Both the position numbers and the translations under genes were made by a program. From contig NZ_JYMT01000021.1 of the NCBI RefSeq assembly GCF_000938305.1, positions 42,756 to 106,755 on the forward strand: a stretch of 64,000 nucleotides of DNA, in the 5' to 3' direction. Source of the stretch: Bradyrhizobium sp. LTSP885 (GTDB lineage: Bacteria > Pseudomonadota > Alphaproteobacteria > Rhizobiales > Xanthobacteraceae). The stretch's first letter is position 1. Each line of letters begins with the position of its first letter. Below the pieces are notes generated by a model. The model saw only the letters and a list, made by a program, of their open reading frames with translations, ran no database searches and was not told where the DNA came from. Positions 8,794 to 17,763 of the stretch are shown here, one piece after another.

Positions 8794-9639
8794 ATGAACG
8801 CGTCCACGACTGCGACCGCACGGGCCGGCCGGAACAAGCCGCTGCCGGAGCCGGGCCAGCCCGACAAGTTCAACGCGATCCAGAAGGTCTGCGCGATCCT
8901 GCGCGTGCTGGCGCAGCGCTCGCCGCTGCGCCTCACGGACATCGCCGACACCACCTCGCTCAACAAGGCCACCGCGCTGCGCATCCTCAATTCGCTGATC
9001 GAGGAGGGGTTTGTCAGCCGGGTCGCCGGGTCCAAGACCTACGAACTCGGCCAGGAGGCGCGGGTGATGGCGGTCGGCGCGCGCCGCTCGGTCGACATCG
9101 CCGAGCTGGCGCAGCCGAGTTTGCTGCGGCTCTCCGAGCGCTCCGCCGACACGGCGCTGTTGTCGGTGCGCTCCGGCGTCGAGGCGCTGTATCTGGCGCG
9201 CTCGGTCGGCAGCCATCCGCTGCAGCCGAATTATTTGCAGATCGGCAGCCGCCGTCCGCTCGGTGTCGGCGCGGGTGCGCTCGCGCTGCTGGTCTGGTTG
9301 CCGGACGCCGAGATCGAGGCTGTGATCGAGGTGATCGTGCCGCGGCTGGCGAAATCGCCGCGCATCACGCCGAAATTTTTGCGCGAGCGCATCGCGTCCG
9401 CGCGCAAGATCGGCCACACCGTGCTGATCGATGCGGCCTTTCCCGGCATGGGCGGCGTCGGCGTTCCCGTTCGCGACGATGCCGGCGAGGTGATCGCCGC
9501 GTTGTCGATCGGCGCCGCTAGCGACCGCATCCGCCGCCGCGAGACGGAACTGGCCGACATGCTGAAGAAGGAAGCCCAGGTGCTGGCGCGCGCGGTGGCG
9601 CAGGCGCCGAACAACGGCCGTGGTGTCAAGGCGGGCTAA
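8794..9639 (+). CDS. IclR-family transcriptional regulator
   Basis: 281 aa, preceded by gaggga. It has the N-terminal winged helix (FNAIQKVCAILRVLAQRSPLRLTDIADTTSLNKATALRILNSLIEEGFVSR, residues about 25-75). The C-terminal effector-binding domain has the usual PLGVGAGALALL and the end motif GVGVPVRDDAGEVIAALSIGA. IclR proteins usually control adjacent catabolic operons, so the upstream M20 peptidase/MFS pair is a plausible target. A 170-bp AT-richer gap upstream is the likely promoter and operator. Confidence 0.92.
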   Translation: MNASTTATARAGRNKPLPEPGQPDKFNAIQKVCAILRVLAQRSPLRLTDIADTTSLNKATALRILNSLIEEGFVSRVAGSKTYELGQEARVMAVGARRSVDIAELAQPSLLRLSERSADTALLSVRSGVEALYLARSVGSHPLQPNYLQIGSRRPLGVGAGALALLVWLPDAEIEAVIEVIVPRLAKSPRITPKFLRERIASARKIGHTVLIDAAFPGMGGVGVPVRDDAGEVIAALSIGAASDRIRRRETELADMLKKEAQVLARAVAQAPNNGRGVKAG

Positions 9640-9794
9640 AGCGCCCACGTCACCTCCACTTGCGCGAGGCGCTTGTTCGCACGCGGCGTTTGGTCAAGTG
9701 TATAATCAAGGGAATCCAAGGCCCGCGGCGCCTTGCGACCTCACGTGCTTCCGGCCATCATGCGGCCGCCCGCCGCCGGAACCCTGCTCAACGG

Positions 9795-10211
9795 ATGACA
9801 CGATCGCCTGACGCCACCGACGCCGCAATCATCACGGCGTTTGCCGGCATTCCCGCGTTGCTTGACCTTGCCCCGGCGCTGATTGCGCGCGGCCGGCTGC
9901 TCGATTGCGACTGCCGTCTCGGTCCGATGGATCATCCGTTTTACGCCGCGATCCGCGCCGGCCGCATCGTCGAGTTCGCGCCGACGCCGATCCTGATGCG
10001 CTCCTGGCGCTTCTCCTATCGTGCGACCACGCTCGCATGGGCGTCCCATTGGCAGGCGGAGCCGAAGCCCGGCTGGCACGATCTGTTGGCGCTGACCAAG
10101 CGCGGCGAGGAGGTGCTGGAAGGCGATCTGCATCCCTTCATGACGCATCTGCAATATTTCAAGGATCTGCTGGCGCTGCCGCGCGCACATGTTCAAGCGG
10201 TGGTGTCATGA
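9795..10211 (+). CDS. small protein of unknown function, possibly SCP2-like
   Basis: 138 aa from an ATG at 9795. It is not confidently recognised. A central segment (GRIVEFAPTPILMRSWRFSYRAT...GWHDLLALTKRGEEVLEGDLHPFMTHLQYFKDLL) is reminiscent of sterol-carrier-protein-2-like lipid-binding domains in its 'small-domain then Gly-Asp' pattern, but this is weak. Its TGA overlaps the ATG of the following alpha/beta hydrolase (ATGA), so the two are translationally coupled and probably work together. Confidence 0.6.
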   Translation: MTRSPDATDAAIITAFAGIPALLDLAPALIARGRLLDCDCRLGPMDHPFYAAIRAGRIVEFAPTPILMRSWRFSYRATTLAWASHWQAEPKPGWHDLLALTKRGEEVLEGDLHPFMTHLQYFKDLLALPRAHVQAVVS

Positions 10212-11071
10212 GCGGCCACATCGAGAACGGTTATATTGAGCCGATGATCGGCCGCTACGTTCACGTCGAGATCGACGGTGAATTGCATCGCATCTATTTC
10301 GAGGAGAATGGCAAGGGCATTCCGCTGGTCTGCCTGCACACCGCGGGTTCGGACGCGCGGCAATGGCGGCATCTGCTCGCAGATAGCGAGTTTGCCGAAA
10401 ATTTCCGCATCATTGCCTTCGATATGCCCTTTCATGGCAAGTCGAATCCGCCGAAGAGCTGGGCCGGCGATGACTATCAACTCACCACCATCAGATACAC
10501 CGAGACCATCCGTGCCTTCTGCCGCGCGCTCCACCTGGAGAAGCCGGTCGTGATGGGCTGCTCGATCGGCGGCCGCATCGTGCTCAACCTTGCGATCGAA
10601 CATGCCGCCGAGTTTCGCGCGCTGATCGGGCTCGAGGCCGCCGATTTCCAGTCGCCGTGGTATGATACGAGCTGGCTCAACCGTCCGGACGTTCATGGCG
10701 GCGAAGTCTGCGCCGCGCTGGTATCGGGATTAATCGCCCCGCAAAGTCCGCAAGCCTTGCGCATGGAAACGCTGTGGGCCTACAAGCAGGGCGGTCCCGG
10801 CGTGTTCAAGGGCGATCTCTACTTCTACCGGGTCGATGGCGACCTGCGCGGTCGGGTCGCGTCAATCGATACTAAAGTATGCAAGCTCTATCTGCTCACG
10901 GGCGAGTATGATTTCTCCTGCACGCCCGAGGACACGCGGCGGACCGCAGCGGCTATAGGGGGCGCCAGCGTCACGATCATGGAGAAGCTCGGTCATTTCC
11001 CGATGAGCGAGAATCCTGAGCAGTTTCGCCGCTACATCGCCCCCGTCCTCGCCGACATTCTGACGCATTAA
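10208..11071 (+). CDS. alpha/beta-fold hydrolase
   Basis: 287 aa. It shows the canonical order of an alpha/beta hydrolase: oxyanion region (PLVCLHTAGSDARQW), strand-turn (IIAFDMPFHGKS), the nucleophile elbow GCSIGG with the Ser, the acid region near TGEYDFSC, and the catalytic His in EKLGHFPMSENP. It starts inside the stop codon of the preceding small gene and ends 28 bp before the amino-acid binding-protein gene, so it may be the first enzyme of the transporter operon. Substrate unknown; an ester, amide or C-C bond hydrolase is possible. Confidence 0.9.
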   Translation: MSGHIENGYIEPMIGRYVHVEIDGELHRIYFEENGKGIPLVCLHTAGSDARQWRHLLADSEFAENFRIIAFDMPFHGKSNPPKSWAGDDYQLTTIRYTETIRAFCRALHLEKPVVMGCSIGGRIVLNLAIEHAAEFRALIGLEAADFQSPWYDTSWLNRPDVHGGEVCAALVSGLIAPQSPQALRMETLWAYKQGGPGVFKGDLYFYRVDGDLRGRVASIDTKVCKLYLLTGEYDFSCTPEDTRRTAAAIGGASVTIMEKLGHFPMSENPEQFRRYIAPVLADILTH

Positions 11072-11099
11072 CCGACCGATTCCACGAAGGAGTAGACGT

Positions 11100-12011
11100 A
11101 TGACACGCAACTATCTGATCGGCTTCGCGCTCGCCGCCGCGCTCGGCGCAGGCCAGGCGCAGGCCGAGGAGCTGACCGGGACGCTGAAGAACATCAAGGA
11201 GACCGGCGCGATCACGCTCGGCTTCCGCGATTCCTCGATTCCGTTCTCCTATCTCGACGACAACCAGAAGCCGATCGGCTACGCCATGGACATCTGCAAC
11301 AAGATCGTCGATGCGGTGAAGAAGGAGCTGAAACTCGACAAGCTCGAGGTCAAGCTCAACCCGGTGACCTCGGCGACGCGTATTCCGCTGATGGCCAACG
11401 GCACTGTCGACCTCGAATGCGGTTCGACCACCAACAATGTCGAGCGTCAGAAGCAGGTCGCCTTCACCAACACCCACTTCCTGACCGCGAGCCGCTACGT
11501 CTTCAAGAAATCGAGCGGGCTCAAGTCGATCGACGATCTGAAGGGCAAGACGGTGGTCTCGACCTCCGGTACCACCAACATCAAGCAGCTCACCGAAGCC
11601 AATGTCGCCCGTAACCTCGGCGTCAACATCATTCCCGCAAAGGACCACGCCGAAGCCTTCCTGATGGTCGAGACCGACCGCGCGGTCGCCTTCGTGATGG
11701 ACGACGTCCTGCTCGCGAGCTTCGTCGCCGGCTCGAAATCGCCGGACGATTACGTCATCTCCAAGGATGCGTTCTCCAAGCCCGAGCCCTATGGCATCAT
11801 GCTGCGCAAGGATGACGCGCCGTTCAAGAAAGTGGTCGATGCCGCCACCGCCGCGCTCTACAGCAGCGGCGAGGGCGAGAAGATCTACGACAAGTGGTTC
11901 ACCCAGAAGGTCCCGCCGAAGGGCTTGAACCTCAACTTGCCGCTCGGGCCGGAGCTGAAGAACGAGTTCGCCAAACCGTCGGATTCACCGGATCCGGATT
12001 CGTACAAGTAA
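11100..12011 (+). CDS. polar amino-acid ABC transporter, periplasmic binding protein (GltI-like)
   Basis: 303 aa with a Sec signal peptide (NYLIGFALAAALGAGQAQAEE, cleavage near residue 22). It belongs to the family-3 solute-binding proteins: GTLKNIKETGAITLGFRDSSIPFSYLD, then NPVTSATRIPLMANGTVDLECGSTTNN and GKTVVSTSGTTN. The ECGSTTNN segment is characteristic of glutamate/aspartate-type binders. A strong aaggag precedes the ATG. It is followed by two permeases and an ATPase in the same orientation. Confidence 0.93.
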   Translation: MTRNYLIGFALAAALGAGQAQAEELTGTLKNIKETGAITLGFRDSSIPFSYLDDNQKPIGYAMDICNKIVDAVKKELKLDKLEVKLNPVTSATRIPLMANGTVDLECGSTTNNVERQKQVAFTNTHFLTASRYVFKKSSGLKSIDDLKGKTVVSTSGTTNIKQLTEANVARNLGVNIIPAKDHAEAFLMVETDRAVAFVMDDVLLASFVAGSKSPDDYVISKDAFSKPEPYGIMLRKDDAPFKKVVDAATAALYSSGEGEKIYDKWFTQKVPPKGLNLNLPLGPELKNEFAKPSDSPDPDSYK

Positions 12012-12030
12012 GACAGACTTACTCTTTCCA

Positions 12031-12115
12031 CGTCATTGCGAGCGAAGCGAAGCAATCCATTGTCACCTAGCATGAATATGGATTGCTTCGTCGCTATCGC
12101 TCCTCGCAATGACGG
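12031..12115. repeat. palindromic intergenic repeat (cgtcattgcgag family), copy 1
   Basis: Imperfect inverted repeat from cgtcattgcgagcg to tcgcaatgacg, with internal aagcaatcca / tggattgctt arms. A sister copy lies at 20334-20420. It separates the binding-protein gene from the permease genes and could lower downstream expression relative to the abundant binding protein, as seen for REP-type hairpins elsewhere. Confidence 0.85.
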
Positions 12116-12256
12116 AAATGCGTGAACCCACCACCTCTCGGTGGGTCCTAAATTCACATGTCCGGCCATTTTTGGAGGAGAATGGCCGGACATTTGCATA
12201 TATTGGGCGCATACGCGTTGGGGTATGCGTGATCGGCGCGTTTGCGCGGGGGACCC

Positions 12257-12988
12257 GTGAACTATAACTGGAACTGGCATATCTTCCTCGAGCCGAACCC
12301 GATGGGGACGGGCACCTATCTCGACCTGTTGCTGGCGGGACTGGTGGTCACCCTCAAGACGGCGGCGCTGGCCTGGATCATCGCGCTGATCATGGGCACC
12401 GTGATCGGTGTCTTGCGCACGTTGCCATCGAAGACGGCCTCGTGGATTGGCTTCTGCTGGGTCGAATTCTTCCGCAACATGCCGCTGCTGGTGCAGCTCT
12501 TCCTGTGGTTCTTCGTGCTGCCGGAATTGCTGCCGAAGTCCGCCGGGCTCTGGATGAAGCAGATGCCGAATGCGCCGTTCTGGACCGCCGCGATCGGTAT
12601 CGGCCTGTTCATGTCGGCGCGGGTCGCGGTGCAATTGCAGGCCGGCATCGGCTCGCTGCCGCGCGGGCAGAAGCAGGCTGCGACCGCGCTCGGCCTGACC
12701 ACGGTGCAGGCCTATCGCTACGTGCTGTTGCCGATTGCGTTCCGCATCATCCTGCCGCCGTTGACCTCCGAATTCCTCAACACCATCAAGAACACAGCTG
12801 TTGCGATCACCATCGGCCTGATCGAGCTGACCGGTGAGGCGCGCTCGATGCAGGAATTCTCGTTCCAGGTGTTCGAGGCCTTCACCGCAGCGACCGTGAT
12901 CTATCTCCTCGTCAATTTCGTCGTGGTCACCGCGATGCGCTATCTCGAGCGCTATGTCGCGATCCCCGGCTACATCACGGGGAAATAG
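12257..12988 (+). CDS. polar amino-acid ABC transporter permease (GltJ-like)
   Basis: 243 aa from the GTG encoding VNYNWNWHIF, which has gcgggggac upstream. It is an HisMQ-type inner-membrane permease with about five membrane segments. The EAA-type cytoplasmic loop contacting the ATPase is visible (GQKQAATALGLTTVQAYRYVLLPIAFRIILPP). Its stop and the next permease start are separated by only 2 nt. It works with the binding protein at 11100 and the ATPase at 13728. Confidence 0.92.
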   Translation: MNYNWNWHIFLEPNPMGTGTYLDLLLAGLVVTLKTAALAWIIALIMGTVIGVLRTLPSKTASWIGFCWVEFFRNMPLLVQLFLWFFVLPELLPKSAGLWMKQMPNAPFWTAAIGIGLFMSARVAVQLQAGIGSLPRGQKQAATALGLTTVQAYRYVLLPIAFRIILPPLTSEFLNTIKNTAVAITIGLIELTGEARSMQEFSFQVFEAFTAATVIYLLVNFVVVTAMRYLERYVAIPGYITGK

Positions 12989-12990
12989 CG

Positions 12991-13683
12991 ATGTTCTCCA
13001 ATCTCGATTTCGACGTCATCCGTCGCGCGCTGCCCTATTTGTTTTTCGAGGGCATGCGATTCACGCTGACGCTGACGGCGCTCGCCGCGGTCGGCGGCCT
13101 GGTGTTCGGCACGCTGATCGCCTTGATGCGGTTGTCCGGCTACAAGGTGCTCGGCCGCATCGCGGGTTTCTACGTCGACTTCATGCGCTCGCTGCCGCTG
13201 GTGCTTGTGATCTTCTGGTTCTACTTCCTGGTGCCGTATATCGGGCAGTGGCTGACCGGCGCGTCGCGCCCGATCAGCGTCGGCGCCTTCGCTTCCTCGC
13301 TGATCACCTTCGTGATGTTCGAGGCGGCATATTTCTCCGAGATCATGCGCGCCGGCATCCAGTCGATCTCGCGCGGCCAGCCGGCTGCGGCGAACGCGCT
13401 CGGCCTGACCTACAGCCAGACGATGCGCTACGTCGTGCTGCCGCAGGCGTTTCGCAACATGCTGCCGATCCTGCTGACCCAGACCATCGTGTTGTTCCAG
13501 GACACCTCGCTGGTCTACGTGCTCTCGATTCCGGATTTCCTCGGCGCCGCCAGCAAGGTGGCGCAGCGTGACGGCCGTCTGGTCGAAATGTATTTGTTCG
13601 CGGCGCTGGTCTACTTCGTCGTTTGCTGTGCCGCATCCTTCTTCGTCCGCCGCCTGCAGGCGCGCATTGCCATCGTTCGCTAG
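12991..13683 (+). CDS. polar amino-acid ABC transporter permease (GltK-like)
   Basis: 230 aa, the second HisMQ-type permease of the same transporter. It has five predicted membrane segments and the conserved loop (GQPAAANALGLTYSQTMRYVVLPQAFRNMLP). The start is immediately downstream of the first permease's stop, indicating translational coupling and a heteromeric permease pair. A nine-base-pair hairpin follows the stop. Confidence 0.92.
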   Translation: MFSNLDFDVIRRALPYLFFEGMRFTLTLTALAAVGGLVFGTLIALMRLSGYKVLGRIAGFYVDFMRSLPLVLVIFWFYFLVPYIGQWLTGASRPISVGAFASSLITFVMFEAAYFSEIMRAGIQSISRGQPAAANALGLTYSQTMRYVVLPQAFRNMLPILLTQTIVLFQDTSLVYVLSIPDFLGAASKVAQRDGRLVEMYLFAALVYFVVCCAASFFVRRLQARIAIVR

Positions 13684-13706
13684 GCATGATCCGGCAAGAT
13701 CATGCC
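13683..13706. repeat. short perfect hairpin between permease and ATPase genes
   Basis: ggcatgatc and gatcatgcc form a perfect nine-base-pair stem around a six-base loop. There is no T-run after it, so it is not a standard intrinsic terminator. It resembles a shortened form of a gcatgatccgg-type palindrome I associate with Bradyrhizobium. Confidence 0.7.
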
Positions 13707-13727
13707 AAACAGACAAGTTGAGAACCA

Positions 13728-14459
13728 ATGATCGAGATCAACCACGTCGATAAATGGTACGGCCCGAGCTTCCAGGCTCTGAAGGATTGCACCACCAGCG
13801 TCGCCAAGGGCGAGGTGGTCGTGGTCTGCGGCCCGTCCGGTTCGGGCAAGTCGACCCTGATCAAATGCGTCAACGCGCTGGAGCCGATCCAGGGTGGCGA
13901 CATCATCCTCGACGGCATCAAGGTCAACGACCCCAAGACCGACTTGCCGAAGCTGCGCTCGCGCGTCGGCATGGTGTTCCAGCACTTCGAGCTGTTTCCG
14001 CATTTGCGGATCATCGACAATCTCTGCCTCGCGCAGGAGAAGGTGCTCGGACGCAAGCATGACGAGGCCACGGTCACCGGCATGAAGCTGCTGGATCGCG
14101 TCGGGCTGAACGACCACGCCAAGAAATATCCGGCCGAGCTCTCGGGCGGCCAGCAGCAGCGCGTCGCGATCGCCCGCGCGCTCGCGATGAACCCGATCGC
14201 CATGCTGTTCGACGAGCCGACCTCGGCGCTCGATCCCGAGATGATCAGCGAAGTGCTCGACGTGATGGTCGACCTCGCCCGCGAGGGCATGACCATGATG
14301 GTCGTCACCCACGAAATGGGCTTTGCCAACAAGGTCGCCGACCGCGTCATCTTCATGGACCGCGGCGAGATCGTCGAGGACGCCAACAAGGCCGACTTCT
14401 TCGGCAAGCCGCGCAGCGACCGGGCGCAGAAGTTTCTGTCGAAGATCTTGCAGCATTAA
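13728..14459 (+). CDS. polar amino-acid ABC transporter ATP-binding protein (GltL/GlnQ-like)
   Basis: 243 aa. All ABC ATPase motifs are intact: Walker A (GPSGSGKST), Q-loop ([12 protein letters not shown]), signature ([15 protein letters not shown]), Walker B ([14 protein letters not shown]) and H-loop ([11 protein letters not shown]). It completes the binding protein-permease-permease-ATPase set and energises uptake of a polar amino acid, probably glutamate/aspartate or a related compound. Confidence 0.95.
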   Translation: MIEINHVDKWYGPSFQALKDCTTSVAKGEVVVVCGPSGSGKSTLIKCVNALEPIQGGDIILDGIKVNDPKTDLPKLRSRVGMVFQHFELFPHLRIIDNLCLAQEKVLGRKHDEATVTGMKLLDRVGLNDHAKKYPAELSGGQQQRVAIARALAMNPIAMLFDEPTSALDPEMISEVLDVMVDLAREGMTMMVVTHEMGFANKVADRVIFMDRGEIVEDANKADFFGKPRSDRAQKFLSKILQH

Positions 14460-14469
14460 TCTCTCAGCC

Positions 14470-14550
14470 GTCATTCCGGGGCGGTCCGCAGGACCGAACC
14501 CGGAATCTCGAGATTCCGGGTTCGATGCTGCGCATCGCCCCGGAATGACG
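14470..14550. repeat. palindromic intergenic repeat (tcattccgg family), copy 2
   Basis: Close copy of the element at 4275-4355, with the same outer tcattccgg / ccggaatga arms and the inner cccggaatctcgagattccggg palindrome. It lies between the ATPase gene and the transaminase gene. Confidence 0.85.
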
Positions 14551-14629
14551 CGTGCTTGAGGGTTTATCGCCGTTAATAATTTGCGTATACGAAGGGCTGA
14601 AACCCGCCCTTCGCCGCAGGAGAATTCGC

Positions 14630-15490
14630 TTGGAAAAGATCGCTTACGTCAACGGCTCGTATGTGCCGCATTCCGAGGCCAAGGTCTCGGTGTTCGACCG
14701 CGGCTTCCTGTTCGCCGACGGCATCTATGAAGTGGCCGCGGTGCTCGAGGGCAAGCTGATCGATAACGCCTCGCATTTGGCGCGGCTGAAGCGTTCGGTC
14801 GGCGAGATACAGCTCGCGCTGCCGGAGACGCTCGAGCGGATCGAGCAGATCCAGAAGGAACTGATCAAGCGCAACGACCTGGTCAACGGCATGGTCTATC
14901 TCGAGGTCACCCGAGGCGCCGACAAGGGGCGCGACTTTCCGTTCCCGAAGGCGGACGTCAAGCCGACGCTGGTCATGTTCACCTCGGAAAAGGACATCAT
15001 CAACGCAGCCTCGGCCAAGACCGGCATCAATGTCATCACCGTGCCCGACATCCGCTGGACGCGACGCGACATCAAGAGCGTCGCGCTGCTGGCGCAGGTG
15101 CTGGCCAAGCAGGCTGCGGCCGAAGCCGGCGCCGGCGAAGCCTGGATGATCGAGGACGGCAAGGTCACCGAGGGCGGCTCGTCCTCGAGCTTCATCGTCA
15201 CCCAGGACGACGTCATCGTGACGCGGCAGAACGGCAGCGAGATCCTGCCGGGCTGCACCCGCAAGGCAGTGGTCAAGCTCGCCGAGGAGCGCCAACTCCG
15301 CATCGAGGAGCGCGCCTTCACGATCGAGGAGGCGCTCGCCGCCAAGGAAGCCTTCATCACCAGCGCCTCGGTGTTCGTGCAGGGCGTGGTCGCGATCGAC
15401 GGCAAGCCAGTCGGCAACGGCAAGGTCGGCCCGATGAGCGCCCGCCTGCGCGAGATCTATGTCGAATTCGCCAAGGCGACCGCGGTTTAG
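14630..15490 (+). CDS. dat: D-amino-acid transaminase (class IV PLP aminotransferase)
   Basis: 286 aa from a TTG start with caggagaa eight bases upstream; this gives MEKIAYVNG, matching the family's usual N-terminus and length (about 282-290). Class-IV features are YEVAAVLEGKL, the PLP Schiff-base lysine in RRDIKSVALL, and the phosphate-binding TEGGSSSSFIV and FITSASVFVQGV segments. It interconverts D-alanine/D-glutamate with 2-oxo acids. Its place just behind an amino-acid transporter suggests use of imported D-amino acids or supply of D-glutamate for peptidoglycan. Confidence 0.88.
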   Translation: MEKIAYVNGSYVPHSEAKVSVFDRGFLFADGIYEVAAVLEGKLIDNASHLARLKRSVGEIQLALPETLERIEQIQKELIKRNDLVNGMVYLEVTRGADKGRDFPFPKADVKPTLVMFTSEKDIINAASAKTGINVITVPDIRWTRRDIKSVALLAQVLAKQAAAEAGAGEAWMIEDGKVTEGGSSSSFIVTQDDVIVTRQNGSEILPGCTRKAVVKLAEERQLRIEERAFTIEEALAAKEAFITSASVFVQGVVAIDGKPVGNGKVGPMSARLREIYVEFAKATAV

Positions 15491-15514
15491 CGCGGTCCTG
15501 CCGTATCTTCAGCT

Positions 15515-15617
15515 GTCATCGCCCGGCTTGTCCGGGCGACCCAGTATTCCAGAGACAGCAATGCTTGAGCCGAGAGGTCCCGGCGTACTGGGTGCCCCGC
15601 TCAAGGCGGGGCATGAC
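15515..15617. repeat. palindromic intergenic repeat (gtcatcgcccgg family)
   Basis: Compound inverted repeat: gtcatcgcccggcttgtccggg at the left, cccagta and tactggg arms inside, and ccccgctcaaggcggggcatgac at the right. It lies between the convergent transaminase and AhpD-like genes and is a likely transcription barrier. Confidence 0.75.
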
Positions 15618-15646
15618 AGCAGAGTGTGGGGCGGGCAGTGGTGTCA

Positions 15647-16105
15647 TCACGCCGCCACTTTCACCTTCACCGGATGCACCGCGCGGAAGCCGATCGCGAT
15701 CCGGTTCCAGGCGTTGATCGTTCCGATCAGCATCGTCAGGTTGACCGTCTCGGTCTCCGAGAAATGGGCGCGCACGGCCTCATAGTCGGCGTCGGGCGCG
15801 TGCGTTTCGGAGACCAGGGTCAGTGCCTCGGTCCAGGCCAGTGCTGCGCGCTCGCGGTCGGTGTAGACCGGCGACTCGCGCCAGGCGTTGAGCAGATAGA
15901 GCCGCTGCTCGGTCTCGCCGTGCTTGCGTGCGTCCTCGGTATGGACGGCGATGCAGTAGGCGCAGCCGTTGATCTGGGAAGCGCGGGTCTTGACCAGTTC
16001 GATCAGGGATTGCTCGAGGCCGCTCGCCCTGATCTGGGTGTCGACCGCGGCCAGCGCTTTGATGAGCTCCGGTGCAGCCTGGTAGTAGTTCATGCGAGGT
16101 TTCAT
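15647..16105 (-). CDS. carboxymuconolactone decarboxylase / AhpD-like alkylhydroperoxidase family protein
   Basis: 152 aa from the ATG encoding MKPRMNYYQ. The redox CxxC of the AhpD-like core is present in QINGCAYCIAVHTEDARK, followed by the family-typical ERAALAWTEALTLV. The end (INAWNRIAIGFRAVHP) matches the many small proteins of this type in proteobacteria. Such proteins are all-helical and are thought to reduce peroxides through the Cys pair. It may be co-transcribed with the efflux genes upstream on the minus strand. Confidence 0.9.
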   Translation of the reverse strand: MKPRMNYYQAAPELIKALAAVDTQIRASGLEQSLIELVKTRASQINGCAYCIAVHTEDARKHGETEQRLYLLNAWRESPVYTDRERAALAWTEALTLVSETHAPDADYEAVRAHFSETETVNLTMLIGTINAWNRIAIGFRAVHPVKVKVAA

Positions 16106-16137
16106 GGTCGTTCTCCTTGGGTCATCGTAGATAATGC

Positions 16138-17763
16138 TCAGTGCGCGCCGCCGCCACCTGCGAGATGGCCGGGCTTCTTCAGGAACAGGCCCGCGATCAG
16201 TGCGACGATCAGGGCGATGCCGAGCAAATAGAAGGTGTCGCTGAAGGCGAGGATGAAGGCCTGCTTCTGCACGATGCGGCCGATCGCAACGATCGCGCTG
16301 TGGGTCGCCTCGGCCTGGCCGGCGATGCCGCGGTTCATGAAGTATTGGGTCATCTGGTCGATCCGTGCGCGGGTGGCCGGCTCCAGCAGCGAGACGGATT
16401 CGCTCAGCACGTTGGAGTGATACTGCTCGCGCTTGGTCAATACCGTTTGCAAAATTGCGATGCCGACCGCGCCACCGAGGTTGCGCATCATGTTGAACAG
16501 GCCGGACGCTGAACCCGCGTTCTCCGCCTCGATGCCTGCGGTCGCGACTGCGGACAGCGGCGCCATCACCAGCGCCTGGCCGGCGGCGCGGACCACGTTG
16601 GGCCAGAACAGCTGATCGGTGGCGTAGTCGTTGGTCATGAAGATGTTCATGAAGTTGGAGCCGGCGAACAGCGTGAAGCCGATTCCGATGATGATACGGG
16701 GGTCGAGGCGCTGCATCAGCCGCGGCACCATCGGGATCAGCAAGAGCTGCGGCAGGCCGGTCCAGGCCAGCACCATGCCGATCTGTTCGGCATTGTAGCC
16801 CTGGATGCGCGACAGGTACTGCGGCAGGATGAACACCGAGCCGTACAGCGCGACGCCGAGCAGGAAGTTGGCCAGCATGCCGAAGCCGAAATTGCGGCGG
16901 AGCATCAGTCGCAGATTGAGCAGCGGCTTCTCGACGCTGAGCTCGATCACCAGGAAGCCGGTCAGCGCAACCACTGCGATCACCGACAGGCGGACGATAA
17001 AGGGCGAGCCGAACCAGTCGTCCTTGTTGCCCTCTTCGAGCACGGTCTGCAGCGCGGCTAGCCCAATCGCCATGGTGATGATGCCAAGCCAGTCGCCCTG
17101 ACGGAGCAGCGACAGCTTCATCGGGCCGGCGTCGAGCGAGACATACAGCATGCCGATCATGACAGCGCCGGGCACCAGATTGACATAGAAGATGTACTGC
17201 CAGCCCCAGTTCTCGGTCAGGTAGCCGCCGATGGTCGGGCCGATCGCGGGCGCGAACGTCGCCGAGATCGCGAACAGCGCGAGGCCGATCGGCTGCTTCG
17301 CCCGGGGTAGCAGCGTGATGATCAGCGTGAAGGCCATCGGGATCAGCACGCCGCCGGCAAAACCCTGCACGGCGCGCAGCACGATCATCTGCGGCAGGTT
17401 CTGCGCCAGTGCGCACGCCGCGGAGAACACCAGGAACAGGACTGCGTTGGTGAGGAGGTAGATGCGGACCGAGAACACCTGCGCGAGCCAGCCGCTGAGG
17501 GGGATCACGATGATCTCGGCGATCAGATAGGAGGTCGATATCCAGCCGCCATCATCGATGCCGGCACCGATCGCGCCCTGGACGTCGGCGAGCGATGCGT
17601 TGACGATCTGGATGTTGAGCACCGCCATGAAAGCCCCGAGCGTGGCGCCGATCACCGCGACCCAGGTCTTGAGCGAGATTGCCACCGGCGCTGATGTCGC
17701 GGCCTTGGGGGCATCGAGGTCAGCCGAGGCTGCGGTATTCAATGTGGGCTGGAGCGCGGTCAT
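16138..17763 (-). CDS. emrB: DHA2-family MFS drug efflux transporter (EmrB-like)
   Basis: 541 aa from the ATG (MTALQP) preceded by aaggga; a TTG eight codons upstream is the alternative. It has fourteen predicted membrane helices and DHA2 motifs: VAVIGATLGAFMAVLNIQIVNASLADVQ, GWISTSYLIAEIIVIPLSGWL, and the antiporter motif region FALFAISATFAPAIGPTIGGYL. The last helix pair ends in a short Gly/His tail. It is the inner-membrane pump of an EmrAB-type tripartite system, with the adaptor at 18114-19271 upstream on the same strand. Confidence 0.92.
   Translation of the reverse strand: MTALQPTLNTAASADLDAPKAATSAPVAISLKTWVAVIGATLGAFMAVLNIQIVNASLADVQGAIGAGIDDGGWISTSYLIAEIIVIPLSGWLAQVFSVRIYLLTNAVLFLVFSAACALAQNLPQMIVLRAVQGFAGGVLIPMAFTLIITLLPRAKQPIGLALFAISATFAPAIGPTIGGYLTENWGWQYIFYVNLVPGAVMIGMLYVSLDAGPMKLSLLRQGDWLGIITMAIGLAALQTVLEEGNKDDWFGSPFIVRLSVIAVVALTGFLVIELSVEKPLLNLRLMLRRNFGFGMLANFLLGVALYGSVFILPQYLSRIQGYNAEQIGMVLAWTGLPQLLLIPMVPRLMQRLDPRIIIGIGFTLFAGSNFMNIFMTNDYATDQLFWPNVVRAAGQALVMAPLSAVATAGIEAENAGSASGLFNMMRNLGGAVGIAILQTVLTKREQYHSNVLSESVSLLEPATRARIDQMTQYFMNRGIAGQAEATHSAIVAIGRIVQKQAFILAFSDTFYLLGIALIVALIAGLFLKKPGHLAGGGGAH

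Noticed and set aside
15647..17416. 589-codon minus-strand frame spanning the AhpD-like and MFS genes
   Set aside because: Only its last 152 codons are real (AhpD-like protein). The rest is an out-of-frame reading of the EmrB-like gene; not a fusion.
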